Origin: Sphingobacterium paludis
Lineage (GTDB): Bacteria > Bacteroidota > Bacteroidia > Sphingobacteriales > Sphingobacteriaceae
Assembly: GCF_004364125.1 (NCBI RefSeq)
Contig: NZ_SNZV01000013.1
Coordinates: 1-64,000 of the forward strand
Reading direction: 5' to 3'
DNA length: 64,000 nucleotides
The position numbers were made by a program, and so were the translations under genes. The stretch's first letter is position 1. Each line of letters opens with the position of its first letter. Below the pieces are notes generated by a model, which made no database searches, was not told the DNA's origin, and was given only the letters and a program-made list of their open reading frames with translations. Shown piece after piece: positions 27,909 to 37,490 of the stretch.

Positions 27909-28862
27909 TTACGGTAAACGTAGTTTTTCAAGCATTTGCATGCGGATATTAGTTTGATGCTGAAGCAGTTTGTCATAGTCTGATTCCTTGTCCGTCAGCT
28001 TCATAACGAGTACGAACAGTTCGATAGCGAGGAAAAACAGCATAAACAGCAGATAGACGAAGATTCCTATTTTTGAAGAGGTGACTACATCATGCAGAAG
28101 CGTGAGTTCATCCAAGAAGCCCGTTTTCGCTTTAAGTTCCTTTTCTTTCCGCTCTTTGATCGTGGTGATCGAAGCTGCAAGTTCAAACTTCTTCGTTTGC
28201 AAGGTTTCGATCTGTCTATGCAACTGCTCCATTTCTATTTTCTTCGGGTTCTCCATAACCGACCTGTTCGTGGAGCGCGTGCTGTTCAGCTCTTTTCCCG
28301 TATTGTCTTTCGTTACACTGTTGTTGGTATACGTGGTGACGATAACGGGGTTCTTCTTTAGATCTAAACTAACTGCGTCATACTTTTGCGTCGCTGCGGC
28401 AATCATGGTATCCAGATCGGCAATTTGTTTCTGCAAGTCGTCTTCCGATTGCTTTACGGCCAATTTTACGCGCTGGTCCATGACTTGCGCTTTGCGGAGT
28501 TCGATGTCGTCCTTAAACGTGATCTGGTCCATAATAAAAGCGCCCAATATAGACATCACAACGGCCAGCAAGACCCGGAAGCCACTTGACCAGGCACTTA
28601 CTTTTGTCGACAGGATGATGATTCGTTCGATTTGGATAATGACAAATGCCATCAGTAATCCGCCGACTATCCCACCCAGCAGCGGCAGATGCAGATAACG
28701 CGTAGCAAAACTGTAACCGATGAATATCCAAACCAATACGATCAATAGCATGGCCGAGGTGTATTTCTTTACATTTTTTGCAGATTGTTCACTGGAATTT
28801 TTTACCAGATTATAATTGAAACCGGTCAGGAAGCATCCGAGTTTAAGCCACCAATCTTTCAT
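27909..28862 (-). CDS. DUF4407 family membrane protein with coiled coil
   Basis: This 317-residue protein has three N-terminal transmembrane segments (about 36-55, 60-80, 90-112), then about 150 residues of charged, heptad-like sequence (120-260), and a last transmembrane segment (about 268-292). This is the DUF4407 layout, in which the helical hairpin is thought to project from the membrane. It begins WWLKLGCFLTGFNY, a motif typical of the family. It is preceded by a soluble partner gene with a 3-bp gap. The function is unknown. Confidence 0.88.
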   Translation of the reverse strand: MKDWWLKLGCFLTGFNYNLVKNSSEQSAKNVKKYTSAMLLIVLVWIFIGYSFATRYLHLPLLGGIVGGLLMAFVIIQIERIIILSTKVSAWSSGFRVLLAVVMSILGAFIMDQITFKDDIELRKAQVMDQRVKLAVKQSEDDLQKQIADLDTMIAAATQKYDAVSLDLKKNPVIVTTYTNNSVTKDNTGKELNSTRSTNRSVMENPKKIEMEQLHRQIETLQTKKFELAASITTIKERKEKELKAKTGFLDELTLLHDVVTSSKIGIFVYLLFMLFFLAIELFVLVMKLTDKESDYDKLLQHQTNIRMQMLEKLRLP

Positions 28863-28865
28863 TTC

Positions 28866-29405
28866 CTAGAATTTTTTTGATAATAAATAGGTTTGTGTGA
28901 TCGAGGCCATCCCTTTCATAAAACCACGTTTATAGGCCAAAATGGCGCGCTCACAAAAGCCAGCGTCACTCTTCAGTGATTGCTCAAATTCGTTCACTTT
29001 TTCCATATGGGCCAGTAAATCTGTTTGCTTGATTTTTAGTTCGTCTACTAAGTCGATCAACCCGGCTCGTCCGCGAGAATGTATGTGAAACTCTATATCT
29101 TTCATCAGCGATTCGTGGTACGTTTTTATTTGGTGAACCAAAATTTCCAAATCATACTTAATCAGCCGGATATTATCGTTCTTATACCCTTCATCAGGGC
29201 TGATCAATGCATCGTTGAAGCCGCGGTTTTCAAAGTCCTGCTGCAGGTAAGCATAGATTAGGAAAATACCCTGCTGATCATGTACCGATGCCCCATTGAG
29301 CTGGCTATTATCAACGCTAATTTGCTTCGTTGTTTCGGGCGACGGAACCGCCGTCGCTGCCTGCGCTGTAGCTTCCTTTTTCTTAAATCGTGTAAACCAT
29401 CCCAT
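28866..29405 (-). CDS. Conserved-looking hypothetical partner of DUF4407
   Basis: This 179-residue soluble protein begins with the basic, aromatic MGWFTRFKKKE, then has an Ala/Thr-rich linker and a helical domain from about residue 45 to the end. It has no signal peptide or enzyme motif that I recognise. It has its own promoter element and is spaced 3 bp from the DUF4407 gene, which implies translational coupling and possibly a complex with that membrane protein. Confidence 0.7.
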   Translation of the reverse strand: MGWFTRFKKKEATAQAATAVPSPETTKQISVDNSQLNGASVHDQQGIFLIYAYLQQDFENRGFNDALISPDEGYKNDNIRLIKYDLEILVHQIKTYHESLMKDIEFHIHSRGRAGLIDLVDELKIKQTDLLAHMEKVNEFEQSLKSDAGFCERAILAYKRGFMKGMASITQTYLLSKKF

Positions 29406-29419
29406 TGTCGTTGTTTTTT

Positions 29420-29427
29420 CAAATGTA
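29420..29427 (-). promoter_or_regulatory. TAnnTTTG promoter for the DUF4407 operon
   Basis: On the minus strand TACATTTG ends 14 bases before the start codon of the hypothetical gene at 29405. This likely drives that gene, DUF4407 and possibly DUF4342. Confidence 0.5.
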
Positions 29428-29574
29428 CATGGTCAGTAGGCGATTGAAGTAGTGGTTTTAGGTGAGCGCAACCAAAACGTAGGCGAAAGGCGGAAGATTG
29501 TCGGTAAAAAAAACGGATCTCTTGTGTAACAAAATCTGGCAAACCTCTACTTATAGTAAAAAAAGCTACAGACC

Positions 29575-30459
29575 ATGAGTTTACAAATAACCGGATTAAC
29601 AAAGACATACAAAAATGGCGTTAAAGCGCTTGATCATATTGATCTTGAAATAGGAAAGGGCATGTTTGGCTTACTAGGGCCAAATGGTGCGGGAAAGTCG
29701 TCATTGATGCGTACTATCGCGACCTTGCAACAACCCGACAGGGGTAGCATCCGATTCCGTGATATAGACGTCTTGCACGACAAGATGAGCCTGAGGAAGG
29801 TGTTAGGCTATCTTCCGCAGGAGTTTGGCGTGTACCCGAATATATCGGCGCAGGAACTGCTGGATTATTTCGCGCAACTAAAAGGGATTACGAGCAGGGT
29901 AGATCGAAAGAAGATTATCCAGGAAGTACTTGAAATCACCAACTTGTTTGATGTGCGGGATAAAAGTGTGAGTGGCTATTCGGGCGGGATGAAGCAGCGT
30001 TTCGGCATTGCGCAGCTGTTGCTTAACCGGCCACAACTGATTATTGTTGATGAGCCAACGGCAGGTCTAGACCCTGCCGAGCGACAACGTTTTCTGAATG
30101 TGTTGCGGGAGATAGGTACCGATAATACCGTGCTTTTTTCGACACACATCGTGGATGATGTGCGCGAGCTGTGCCATGAACTGGCCATTTTAAATGGGGG
30201 TAAGGTATTGTATCGGGGCACGGCACAACAGGCGGAGGACAGCCTTGCCGGTAAGATCTGGACAAAGACCATTGCGCGTGCAGACTTCGAAGCAGAAAGC
30301 CTGCTGTACAACATTATTTCATCGAACTACAATCCAGATAATTCCCTAAACATTCGGATGTATAGCGCGCAGCGCCCCGACGATTCGGTTCGCGAAGTGA
30401 AGCCTATATTGGAGGATGTCTATTTCGTAAACCTTAAAAAAGAAGCACAGCATGTTTAG
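29575..30459 (+). CDS. ABC transporter ATP-binding protein
   Basis: This 294-residue ATPase subunit has Walker A GPNGAGKS (35-42), signature YSGGMKQRFGIAQ, Walker B LIIVDEPTAGLD and the switch histidine in LFSTHIVDD. It resembles the ATPases of ABC-2 type exporters. Its stop codon overlaps the start of the permease/peptidase gene by 8 bp, so the two are translationally coupled and form one transporter. Confidence 0.95.
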   Translation: MSLQITGLTKTYKNGVKALDHIDLEIGKGMFGLLGPNGAGKSSLMRTIATLQQPDRGSIRFRDIDVLHDKMSLRKVLGYLPQEFGVYPNISAQELLDYFAQLKGITSRVDRKKIIQEVLEITNLFDVRDKSVSGYSGGMKQRFGIAQLLLNRPQLIIVDEPTAGLDPAERQRFLNVLREIGTDNTVLFSTHIVDDVRELCHELAILNGGKVLYRGTAQQAEDSLAGKIWTKTIARADFEAESLLYNIISSNYNPDNSLNIRMYSAQRPDDSVREVKPILEDVYFVNLKKEAQHV

Positions 30460-33400
30460 TTCGATTTTTCTTTTTGAGCTCAAGCGTTGGATCAAGAATC
30501 CGGCATTTTATATCTATGCTGCGCTGTTTTTTGCTTTTGCACTATTCAGTATGAGTACGAGCTTGGGCGTATTCGATCAGGCAACAGCCAGCACATCGAA
30601 TCCGGTCTATGCCAACTCTCCACAAAGTGTGAGCGGTATGCTCAATGCGTTGTCTATCTTTGTGTACTTCGTGCTACCGACCATTGTGGGTGGTTCTATC
30701 TATAGGGATTTTCGGTACAATGTGCACCATGTCTTGTTTTCCTATTCGCTAGACAAGGCTTCCTATCTTTCTGCAAAATTTTTAAGCTCGCTCTGCGTCA
30801 CGATCCTGATCGTTTGCACGACGACCTTCGGGTTTTTAGCGGCGCAGTTCCTGCCTAATGTCAACCCAGACTTACTCGGGCCTAACCATCTTTGGTCTTA
30901 CCTGCAAGCCTACTTTTACTTCGTTATACCAAACTTAATTCTGTTCGGGGCCATCGTCTTTGCGTTGGTTACGTATACACGCAATATCTACATCGGATTT
31001 ATATTTATCATTTTCCTATTTGTGCTGGATGCCTTTTTGGGTCAATTGCGAAGCAATATGGACAATGAGTTCCTTGCCTCCCTCATCGATCCGTTTGGTT
31101 TCGAGGCTATGCGTTTCGAAACGAAGTATTGGACTATTGACGAGCAAAACTTTCGAAACATTCCTTTCCAAGGGGCCATTGTGTACAATCGTCTTATTTG
31201 GCTCGGCTTAGGCATAGTGGTGCTCGCTTTGGTGTACTTAAATTTCGATTTCTCCCAATCGGGGATACAGTTGGGTAAAGCCAAGGCTGGCAAGCGCGTC
31301 ACCAAAAATAATTTTGGTAGCATCATGGCGATTGATCTGCCTCAGGTGAATCTTGACTTTTCTTTTGTGGCTTATCTAAAAACAGCCTGGCGCCTGTCGC
31401 ATTACGACTTCCGCTACATTGTGCGCAATTGGATATTCATTATCATGATGATTTTTGCTGTGCTGCTTGTCGCCGTCATGGCCTCATCTTCAGGACAGCT
31501 TTATGGTACAGAGACGTATCCCGTAACGTGGAAAATGTTAAAAGATACGAGCAGCATCTATAGCTTCTTTCTAACCTTAATCATTTATCTGTTTTCTGGC
31601 CTGTTAGTGCAGCGTGCCAGCCTGGCCAATATGCATCTGGTGGTTGACGCTACCGCTGTACCTAATTGGACGCTGTTTCTCTCCAAGTTTATTGCGATGA
31701 TTAAGATCGCCTGTTTGGTGCAGCTCATCAGCATGCTGACCGGTGTTGGCTATCAGCTCGCTCAAGGCTATTTTCACGTGGAGCTGTGGCACTATCTGTA
31801 TGAACTTTTTGTGCTCGACTTCCTGAATTACATGATCCTGATTTTGTTTGCACTCTTTATCCACTCGTTTTTTAAAAATTACTACGTCGGCTTCTTTGTG
31901 TGTTTGGTTATCGTGATTGCTGTTCCTTTGCTGAGCAAAGTAGGCATTGAGCAGTCTATCTTTAAGTTTAACGAGGGGCCTAGCTATAGTTTTTCGGACA
32001 TGAATGGTTATGCTGACGTGCGCCATTACATTTGGTATAAGGTTTACTGGCTGCTTTTCGTGTTGTTTCTAAGTGGTATTACCTTGCTGTTTTGGCGCCG
32101 TGGCATCATTGCGGATGTGAAAGACCGTTTACGTACAGCTAAAAGCCGCTTAACAAGCACGGTGTATATTCCCAGTGTATTCGCCCTTACTGTATTTTTA
32201 GTATTAGGTTTTGCCATTTATCGGCAAACCAATGTCCTCGAGAGGTATGTATCGGTGAAAGAGCATGAGCAGGAGCAAGTGGACTATGAAAAGAAATACA
32301 AAATGTACGATGGGCGTCCGCAGCCCCGCATTGTGGACGTCAAGGTAAATATGGATATTTACCCGACGGAACGCAATTTTCTTGCGAAGATCAACTATGT
32401 CTTGAAAAACAAAACCGGAACAGCTATCGATTCTATCTTTATCAATTACAATGATTTAATGGATTCTATACATATCGCCGGTGCGAAGCGGGTCAGAAAA
32501 GATAGTCTTGCAGGCTTCGATATTTTTTCCTTAAGTACGCCTTTGCTGCCTGGCGATAGTCTCGCCATGTTTGCACAGGTGAAAAACAAACCAAACAACT
32601 TTTTGTATGATAGGTCGCCGATTTTAAGTAATGGCACGTTTATCAATAATAGCTATTTCCCGAATATTGGCTACCAAGAAGGCGTGGAGTTGGTGGACAA
32701 CGATGTGCGTAAGAAATATGGATTGCCAAATCGCGACCGGATGGCAGAGCCAAACGATACGCAGGCGCGGCAGAACACGTATATCGCGAATGATTCGGAT
32801 TGGATTCGTTTTGAAGCGACAGTAAGTACCGATCTGGATCAAACCGCTATAGCACCCGGTATTTTGGAAAAAGAATGGCAAGATAAGGGTCGTCGATATT
32901 TTCGCTATAAAATGGACCAGAAGATGTTAAACTTCTATTCATTTATCTCGGCGCGATACACGCTGAAAAAAGAACGTTGGCAAAACATTAATTTGGAAAT
33001 TTACTACCACGACGGCCATACTTACAACCTCGACCGCATGATGGCTTCTATGAAGAAATCGCTTGATTACTATGGTCGCTCGTTTAGTCCATACCAGTTT
33101 AATCAGATGAGGATTATCGAGTTCCCCGTAACGCATGGCACGTTTGCACAGGCGTTTGCCAATACGGTACCTTTTTCGGAAGGCATCGGTTTTATCGCCA
33201 AAGTGGATGATGAAAACCCGGATGCGGTAGATTATCCATACAACGTTATTTCACATGAGCTTGCGCATCAATGGTGGGCGCATCAAGTGATAGGGGCAAA
33301 TGTGAAGGGCTCTACAATGCTTTCTGAATCCATGGCGGAATACAGCTCGTTAAAAGTTTTGGAAAAAACCTATGGCCATACGCAGATGCGCAAATTTCTT

Positions 33401-34093
33401 AAAGAGTCATTGGATAGCTATTTAAGAGGCCGGGGTAACGAGCAGTTGAAGGAAAACCCACTGACGCGGAATGAAAACCAACAGTACATTCACTATAACA
33501 AGGGTGCTGTCGTGATGTATGCCATGAGTGATTTTCTGGGCGAAGCTACATTCAATAATTTTTTGAAAGAATATGTAGCCCGTGTGGCTTTTCAAGAAGC
33601 GCCGTACACCAATTCGCTGGAATTTGTCGCTTTGCTCAAACAGCATACGCCAGATTCGTTACAATACCTAATTAAAGACATGTATGAAACGATTACGCTC
33701 TATGATAATGATGTGCAAGAGGCTTCCTACAAAAAATTAGCGAATGGAAAGTATCAGGTCGACATTACGTTCAAAGTTCAAAAATACAGAACGAATGAAA
33801 AAGGAAAGCGTACATACACGGACGAACAGGGCAAAGGGTTGAAGGAAAAAATAGCCGGTAAAGACCAATCTTCGCTGCCCCTTCAAGACTATGTGGACAT
33901 CGGTGTTCTCGGAAAGCGTAAGAAGCAGGGATCGCATGAGGTCGATCACGAGCTCTACCTTGCGAAGCATAAGGTATCTCGGGTAAATAATAAGGTTTCC
34001 ATCATCGTGTCGGAACAGCCGACGGAAGTTGGTGTGGATCCGTACAATAAGCTGATTGATACGAATTCTGACGATAACCGAAAGAGCCTTTAA
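30452..34093 (+). CDS. ABC-2 permease fused to an M1-family aminopeptidase
   Basis: This is a 1213-residue fusion. The first ~590 residues contain about a dozen hydrophobic segments in two ABC-2-permease-like halves. The C-terminal ~600 residues form an extracytoplasmic M1 metallopeptidase domain with HELAH (H935, E936, H939). The next glutamate that could bind zinc is E959, with 19 residues between H939 and E959 where canonical M1 enzymes have 18. This fusion is known in Bacteroidota, usually next to its ATPase as here. It may couple export with peptide trimming; the substrate is unknown. Confidence 0.93.
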   Translation: MFSSIFLFELKRWIKNPAFYIYAALFFAFALFSMSTSLGVFDQATASTSNPVYANSPQSVSGMLNALSIFVYFVLPTIVGGSIYRDFRYNVHHVLFSYSLDKASYLSAKFLSSLCVTILIVCTTTFGFLAAQFLPNVNPDLLGPNHLWSYLQAYFYFVIPNLILFGAIVFALVTYTRNIYIGFIFIIFLFVLDAFLGQLRSNMDNEFLASLIDPFGFEAMRFETKYWTIDEQNFRNIPFQGAIVYNRLIWLGLGIVVLALVYLNFDFSQSGIQLGKAKAGKRVTKNNFGSIMAIDLPQVNLDFSFVAYLKTAWRLSHYDFRYIVRNWIFIIMMIFAVLLVAVMASSSGQLYGTETYPVTWKMLKDTSSIYSFFLTLIIYLFSGLLVQRASLANMHLVVDATAVPNWTLFLSKFIAMIKIACLVQLISMLTGVGYQLAQGYFHVELWHYLYELFVLDFLNYMILILFALFIHSFFKNYYVGFFVCLVIVIAVPLLSKVGIEQSIFKFNEGPSYSFSDMNGYADVRHYIWYKVYWLLFVLFLSGITLLFWRRGIIADVKDRLRTAKSRLTSTVYIPSVFALTVFLVLGFAIYRQTNVLERYVSVKEHEQEQVDYEKKYKMYDGRPQPRIVDVKVNMDIYPTERNFLAKINYVLKNKTGTAIDSIFINYNDLMDSIHIAGAKRVRKDSLAGFDIFSLSTPLLPGDSLAMFAQVKNKPNNFLYDRSPILSNGTFINNSYFPNIGYQEGVELVDNDVRKKYGLPNRDRMAEPNDTQARQNTYIANDSDWIRFEATVSTDLDQTAIAPGILEKEWQDKGRRYFRYKMDQKMLNFYSFISARYTLKKERWQNINLEIYYHDGHTYNLDRMMASMKKSLDYYGRSFSPYQFNQMRIIEFPVTHGTFAQAFANTVPFSEGIGFIAKVDDENPDAVDYPYNVISHELAHQWWAHQVIGANVKGSTMLSESMAEYSSLKVLEKTYGHTQMRKFLKESLDSYLRGRGNEQLKENPLTRNENQQYIHYNKGAVVMYAMSDFLGEATFNNFLKEYVARVAFQEAPYTNSLEFVALLKQHTPDSLQYLIKDMYETITLYDNDVQEASYKKLANGKYQVDITFKVQKYRTNEKGKRTYTDEQGKGLKEKIAGKDQSSLPLQDYVDIGVLGKRKKQGSHEVDHELYLAKHKVSRVNNKVSIIVSEQPTEVGVDPYNKLIDTNSDDNRKSL

Positions 34094-34125
34094 TAAGCAG
34101 CCACTGTAAAAAAGTTTGAGATAAA

Positions 34126-35420
34126 TGTCCTTGCAAGAGTCAGGCACCACGCATTTTAAGGTGCTTGAACGTCCTTGCGAGGAGGAGGCACGACGACGCG
34201 GCAATCTTACGTTATAAAAATGCAGATTGCCGCGTCAGGCTTTCTAAATGACGCATTTAAGGTGCTTGAATGTTCCTGCGCGGAGGAGGTTCGACTATGC
34301 TCGCAGAAGAAGACAAATCTTTTTGTCGATGCAAATTCATAGGTCAAATTGAAGTACTACATAATGTTAAACTATGGTTTTTGGCGGTACGGTTTATATC
34401 ATTACTAATTTCAATAATACCACGTTATACACAGGGGTTACGTCAGATCTACAGATTAGGATGTATGAACACATCAACCATAAACATCGGAGATCTTTTT
34501 CGAAGAGATATAAGCTTTATAAACTCGTTTATTTCAAAAGCTTCTCGAGTATAGAGGAGGCTATCCATGAGGAAAAACGAATTAAAGCAGGTAGCAGAGC
34601 GAAAAAGGAAGCATTGATCAATAAGATGAACCCATTGTGGGAAGACCTGTACCAACGAGAGGTTAAATATTGGTAGTAAGAGATTGCCGCGTCATGCTTC
34701 CTCGCAAAGACGCATTTAACGGTCTGAATGTTCCTGCGAGGAGGAGGCACGACGACGCGGTAATCTTACGTCTAAAAAAATGCAGATTGCTTCGTCATGC
34801 TTCCTCGCAAAGACGCATTTAACGGTCTGAATGTTCCTGCGAGGGGGAGGCACGACGACGCGGCAATCTTACGTTATAAAAATGCAGATTGCCGCGTCAG
34901 GCTTTCTCGCAAAGACGCATTTAAGGTGCTTGAACGTCCTTGCGAGGAGGAGGCACGACGACGCGGCAATCTTACGTCTATAAAGATGCAGATTGCCGCG
35001 TCATGCTTTCTAAATTACGCAATTAAGGTGCGTGAACGTCCTTGCGAGGAGGAGGTACGAGGACGCGGCAATCTTACGTCTATAAAAATGCAGATTGCCG
35101 CGTCATGCTTCCTCGCAAAGACGCATTTAACGGTCTGAATGTTCCTGCGACGAGGAGGCACGACGACGCGGCGTTCTTACGTCTATAAAAATGCAGATTG
35201 CCGCGTCATGCTTCCTAGATGACGCATTCTAGGGTCTGAATGTCCTTGCGAGAAGGAGGTACGACGACGCGGCAATCTTACGTCTATAAAAATGCAGATT
35301 GCCGCGTCATGCTTTCTAAATGACGAAATTAAGGTGCTTGAACGTCCTTGCGAGGAGGAGGCACGACGACGCGGCAATCTTCCGATAAAAAAAGGAGATT
35401 GCTTCGTTGCCTTGCAATGA
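34126..35420. repeat. Tandem array of ~102-bp hairpin units
   Basis: Units start at about 34167, 34268, 34726, 34829, 34932, 35034, 35137, 35238 and 35340, with spacing 101-103 bp except where a nuclease gene lies between the second and third. A decayed partial unit precedes them from 34126. Most units contain a perfect or near-perfect 13-bp stem GACGCGGCAATCT / AGATTGCCGCGTC (34195-34207 with 34224-34236 in the first), flanked by a second pairing TTGCGAGGA / TCCTCGCAA. There are no unique spacers, so this is not CRISPR. It resembles REP/BIME-type palindromes or a non-autonomous mobile element. Confidence 0.92.
34374..34676 (+). CDS. GIY-YIG nuclease inside the repeat array
   Basis: This 100-residue single-domain GIY-YIG endonuclease of the UvrC-N/YhbQ-like type has VYIITN and LYTGVT in place of the GIY and YIG strands, then the arginine of LQIRMYEH. 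A second helix with EEKRIKAGSRAKKEALI and the end MNPLWEDL are usual for the family. No DNA-binding extension is attached. The gene occupies the loop position of one hairpin unit: left-arm sequence ends near 34290 and a right arm resumes at 34680. It may be the enzyme that moves or maintains the repeats. Confidence 0.88.
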   Translation: MVFGGTVYIITNFNNTTLYTGVTSDLQIRMYEHINHKHRRSFSKRYKLYKLVYFKSFSSIEEAIHEEKRIKAGSRAKKEALINKMNPLWEDLYQREVKYW

Positions 35421-35453
35421 AGGTTACGGGTTCGTTTTTTGCCGCTACTTATA

Positions 35454-37298
35454 TTAACGCTTTGTCCACTGATACTTCAGGCCTACCGTGTACCATCTTC
35501 CGGGCATCGGGATGGCGCCGCTTTCGAGGTAGGTAACATCAAATACATTCTGCGCATCGGCGTACACGGATACATACGGAAAATTATACGCTATGCGTAG
35601 ATCGGAAAGGAAATAGGAGTCGTCGGATACGCGTTGGTTAAACCGATTTGCTATGGAGGCGCTCCAATGGTGTTGCGAGGCCGCTACAACTAACTTCGCT
35701 TGGTGTTTTAGGTTTTCCAAGCGATAGCGGGAAATAGCGTTGCTTTGCGATCTAAACGTCGGATCGAGGTAATTATAGCCTGCGTTCAAGCGAACTTTAA
35801 GCGTACCGCTCAACGGAATTTGATAATCTACGTTTGTATTCAATCCACGCACCGTGTTTTCCCCTAAATTTTCGGCTTGGTAGGGCCCCGCTTCGGGATT
35901 GTAACGCACCCAGTCCACAAAGTTGTTGATCTTGCGGTAGAAATATCCAGCGTGGGCGATGATTCGCTCATTGGCAAATTTTAAGGCACCCTCAGCCTGC
36001 CAGGCATCTTCGGGGCGTAGTGCGCTGTTTCCTGTGCTGGTAGGCTGCTTGATATAGAGGTCAGTGAAGGTTGGAATGCGTTGACTGGAACCCGCGTTTA
36101 ATACCACTTTCCAATGCGGATCCAGTTTGTAGCCCAAATCAAAACCGGGATATACCTGCCAGCCATATTGTGTGTTGTAATTGACATACGCGCCTACATT
36201 GAGGATGATATTTTTTAAATTTTCTGTTCGGAATTCGGCATAAGCCCCATGGTTATTCCGGGCATGATTGCCCATGTTCGTGCTGTTTATGCGCTCCAGC
36301 CGCGATTCGAGACCAAAACCAAAGTCGCCAAATAGCGTGCTGTACCGGCTATTCAGCTCGGCGGAAAAACTGTTGTTGTAATGTTTGCTTACTGCGCTCG
36401 GCGTGTAGGCATAAAAATCTTCGTTGTAGCGGTTGCTGATGCGCGGACTTACATAAAAACGCTCGTTGAACTGATGTTTGGAGCTCACACTGGCAAAGAC
36501 CGTTTCTACGGTTTCATGAGCATCGCGGTCGCCTGGCGCGGCATAGTAGGCGTTCGCACCGAAGTCGTTGTAGATGTAGCTTCCTAGCCATTCCAGTTCG
36601 TTATCGCCATCGATCTGAGCCTTGCCTTGATAGAACAGTTTCTGATTGTCTGATGCGGTGTTATACCGCTGCCCGTTAGATTTGTCTTTACTGTAAAAGA
36701 GCTGATGCTGATGGCTTTCTTTGAAAAGACTCGCGCCAAGCTGCGTCCCGGCCATGTAGTAGATGCCTGGCTTTTGTTCTTCATCTCTGTTTTTGAAGGA
36801 GCTTCCGCTGTAAACATTGGCCTGTATGGAGGTATTTGCAATGGTTTTCGTGATGATGTTCACAGCGCCTGTCAGCGCGTTGACGCCATAGATCCGGGCT
36901 GCAGCACCACGCAACACTTCAATGCGTTCAATAGCATCCAGCGGGATCGGTAAGTTCAGGCTGTGGTGGCCGGTTTGCGGATCAGAGACCTTGGCGCCGT
37001 TGAGCAAGACTAAGGTCTGATCAAAACTGCCGCCATCAATACTAATATCGGCCTGCGTACCAAATGGCCCACGCTGACGCAGGTCTACACCGTTCAATAG
37101 ACCCAAAACCTCGTTTAGGTTTCGTGCTGGCAGCTGTCGGATCTGCTCGGCCGTTATAATCTCTATATTCCGATTGTCTTTATTGAATGGAATTTGTAAC
37201 CTGTTTTGGTTGATAATAACTTCCCGGATATTGGTGGTATCCTGCCCTTGTGCCCATAGCGGCGCCAGAGCCAATAAACTTATCGCGTATTTGAACAT
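35454..37298 (-). CDS. TonB-dependent receptor, BtuB-like
   Basis: This 614-residue outer membrane receptor has a signal peptide (1-19, ending GQDT), a plug domain (about 25-150, with GVDLRQRGPFGTQADISIDGG and VLRGAAARIYGVNALTGAVN) and a beta barrel ending in an aromatic-basic terminus. Length and plug resemble vitamin B12 receptors, but no cobalamin genes or B12 riboswitch box are visible nearby, so the ligand is open. It lacks the SusC-type N-terminal sandwich. The stop is 33 bp from the hairpin array. Confidence 0.88.
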   Translation of the reverse strand: MFKYAISLLALAPLWAQGQDTTNIREVIINQNRLQIPFNKDNRNIEIITAEQIRQLPARNLNEVLGLLNGVDLRQRGPFGTQADISIDGGSFDQTLVLLNGAKVSDPQTGHHSLNLPIPLDAIERIEVLRGAAARIYGVNALTGAVNIITKTIANTSIQANVYSGSSFKNRDEEQKPGIYYMAGTQLGASLFKESHQHQLFYSKDKSNGQRYNTASDNQKLFYQGKAQIDGDNELEWLGSYIYNDFGANAYYAAPGDRDAHETVETVFASVSSKHQFNERFYVSPRISNRYNEDFYAYTPSAVSKHYNNSFSAELNSRYSTLFGDFGFGLESRLERINSTNMGNHARNNHGAYAEFRTENLKNIILNVGAYVNYNTQYGWQVYPGFDLGYKLDPHWKVVLNAGSSQRIPTFTDLYIKQPTSTGNSALRPEDAWQAEGALKFANERIIAHAGYFYRKINNFVDWVRYNPEAGPYQAENLGENTVRGLNTNVDYQIPLSGTLKVRLNAGYNYLDPTFRSQSNAISRYRLENLKHQAKLVVAASQHHWSASIANRFNQRVSDDSYFLSDLRIAYNFPYVSVYADAQNVFDVTYLESGAIPMPGRWYTVGLKYQWTKR

Positions 37299-37317
37299 GC
37301 ATGATGTATTAAAGCGG

Positions 37318-37325
37318 CAAAAGTA
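37318..37325 (-). promoter_or_regulatory. TAnnTTTG promoter for the TonB receptor
   Basis: On the minus strand TACTTTTG lies 19 bases before the start codon at 37298. Confidence 0.45.
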
Positions 37326-37402
37326 ATCATTTAGTGTCTGTTTAGATTTACATGGTGAAATTTTTATAGCCTATTTTTAAACGAACCGAGGCGAATTTTT
37401 CA

Positions 37403-37490
37403 CGATAGCAGGTCGCTATCGCAAAAAAAATCAACGACGGTGCAACAAGCCGAGCCTTTTAAAAATTTATCTAGCAATTTTTTAAAAGGC
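37403..37490. repeat. Two inverted repeats between receptor and phospholipase genes
   Basis: CGATAGC/GCTATCG (37403-37409 with 37415-37421) is followed by an A run, and GCCTTTTAAAAA/TTTTTAAAAGGC (37454-37465 with 37479-37490) forms a second hairpin. Neither is followed by a T run in the transcribed minus-strand direction, so a terminator role for the upstream gene is uncertain. Confidence 0.5.

Noticed and set aside
29575..34093. Bacteriocin or lantibiotic export system
   Set aside because: The ATPase and permease/M1 fusion are a common Bacteroidota pair; no precursor peptide or modification gene is nearby.
34797..35138. 113-codon frame through the hairpin array
   Set aside because: It is made only of repeated translated units (ERPCEEEA-type) and reflects the repeats, not a protein gene.
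34167..35420. Regularly spaced repeats that could suggest a CRISPR array
   Set aside because: The whole ~102-bp unit repeats; there are no unique spacers, and no cas genes lie near.
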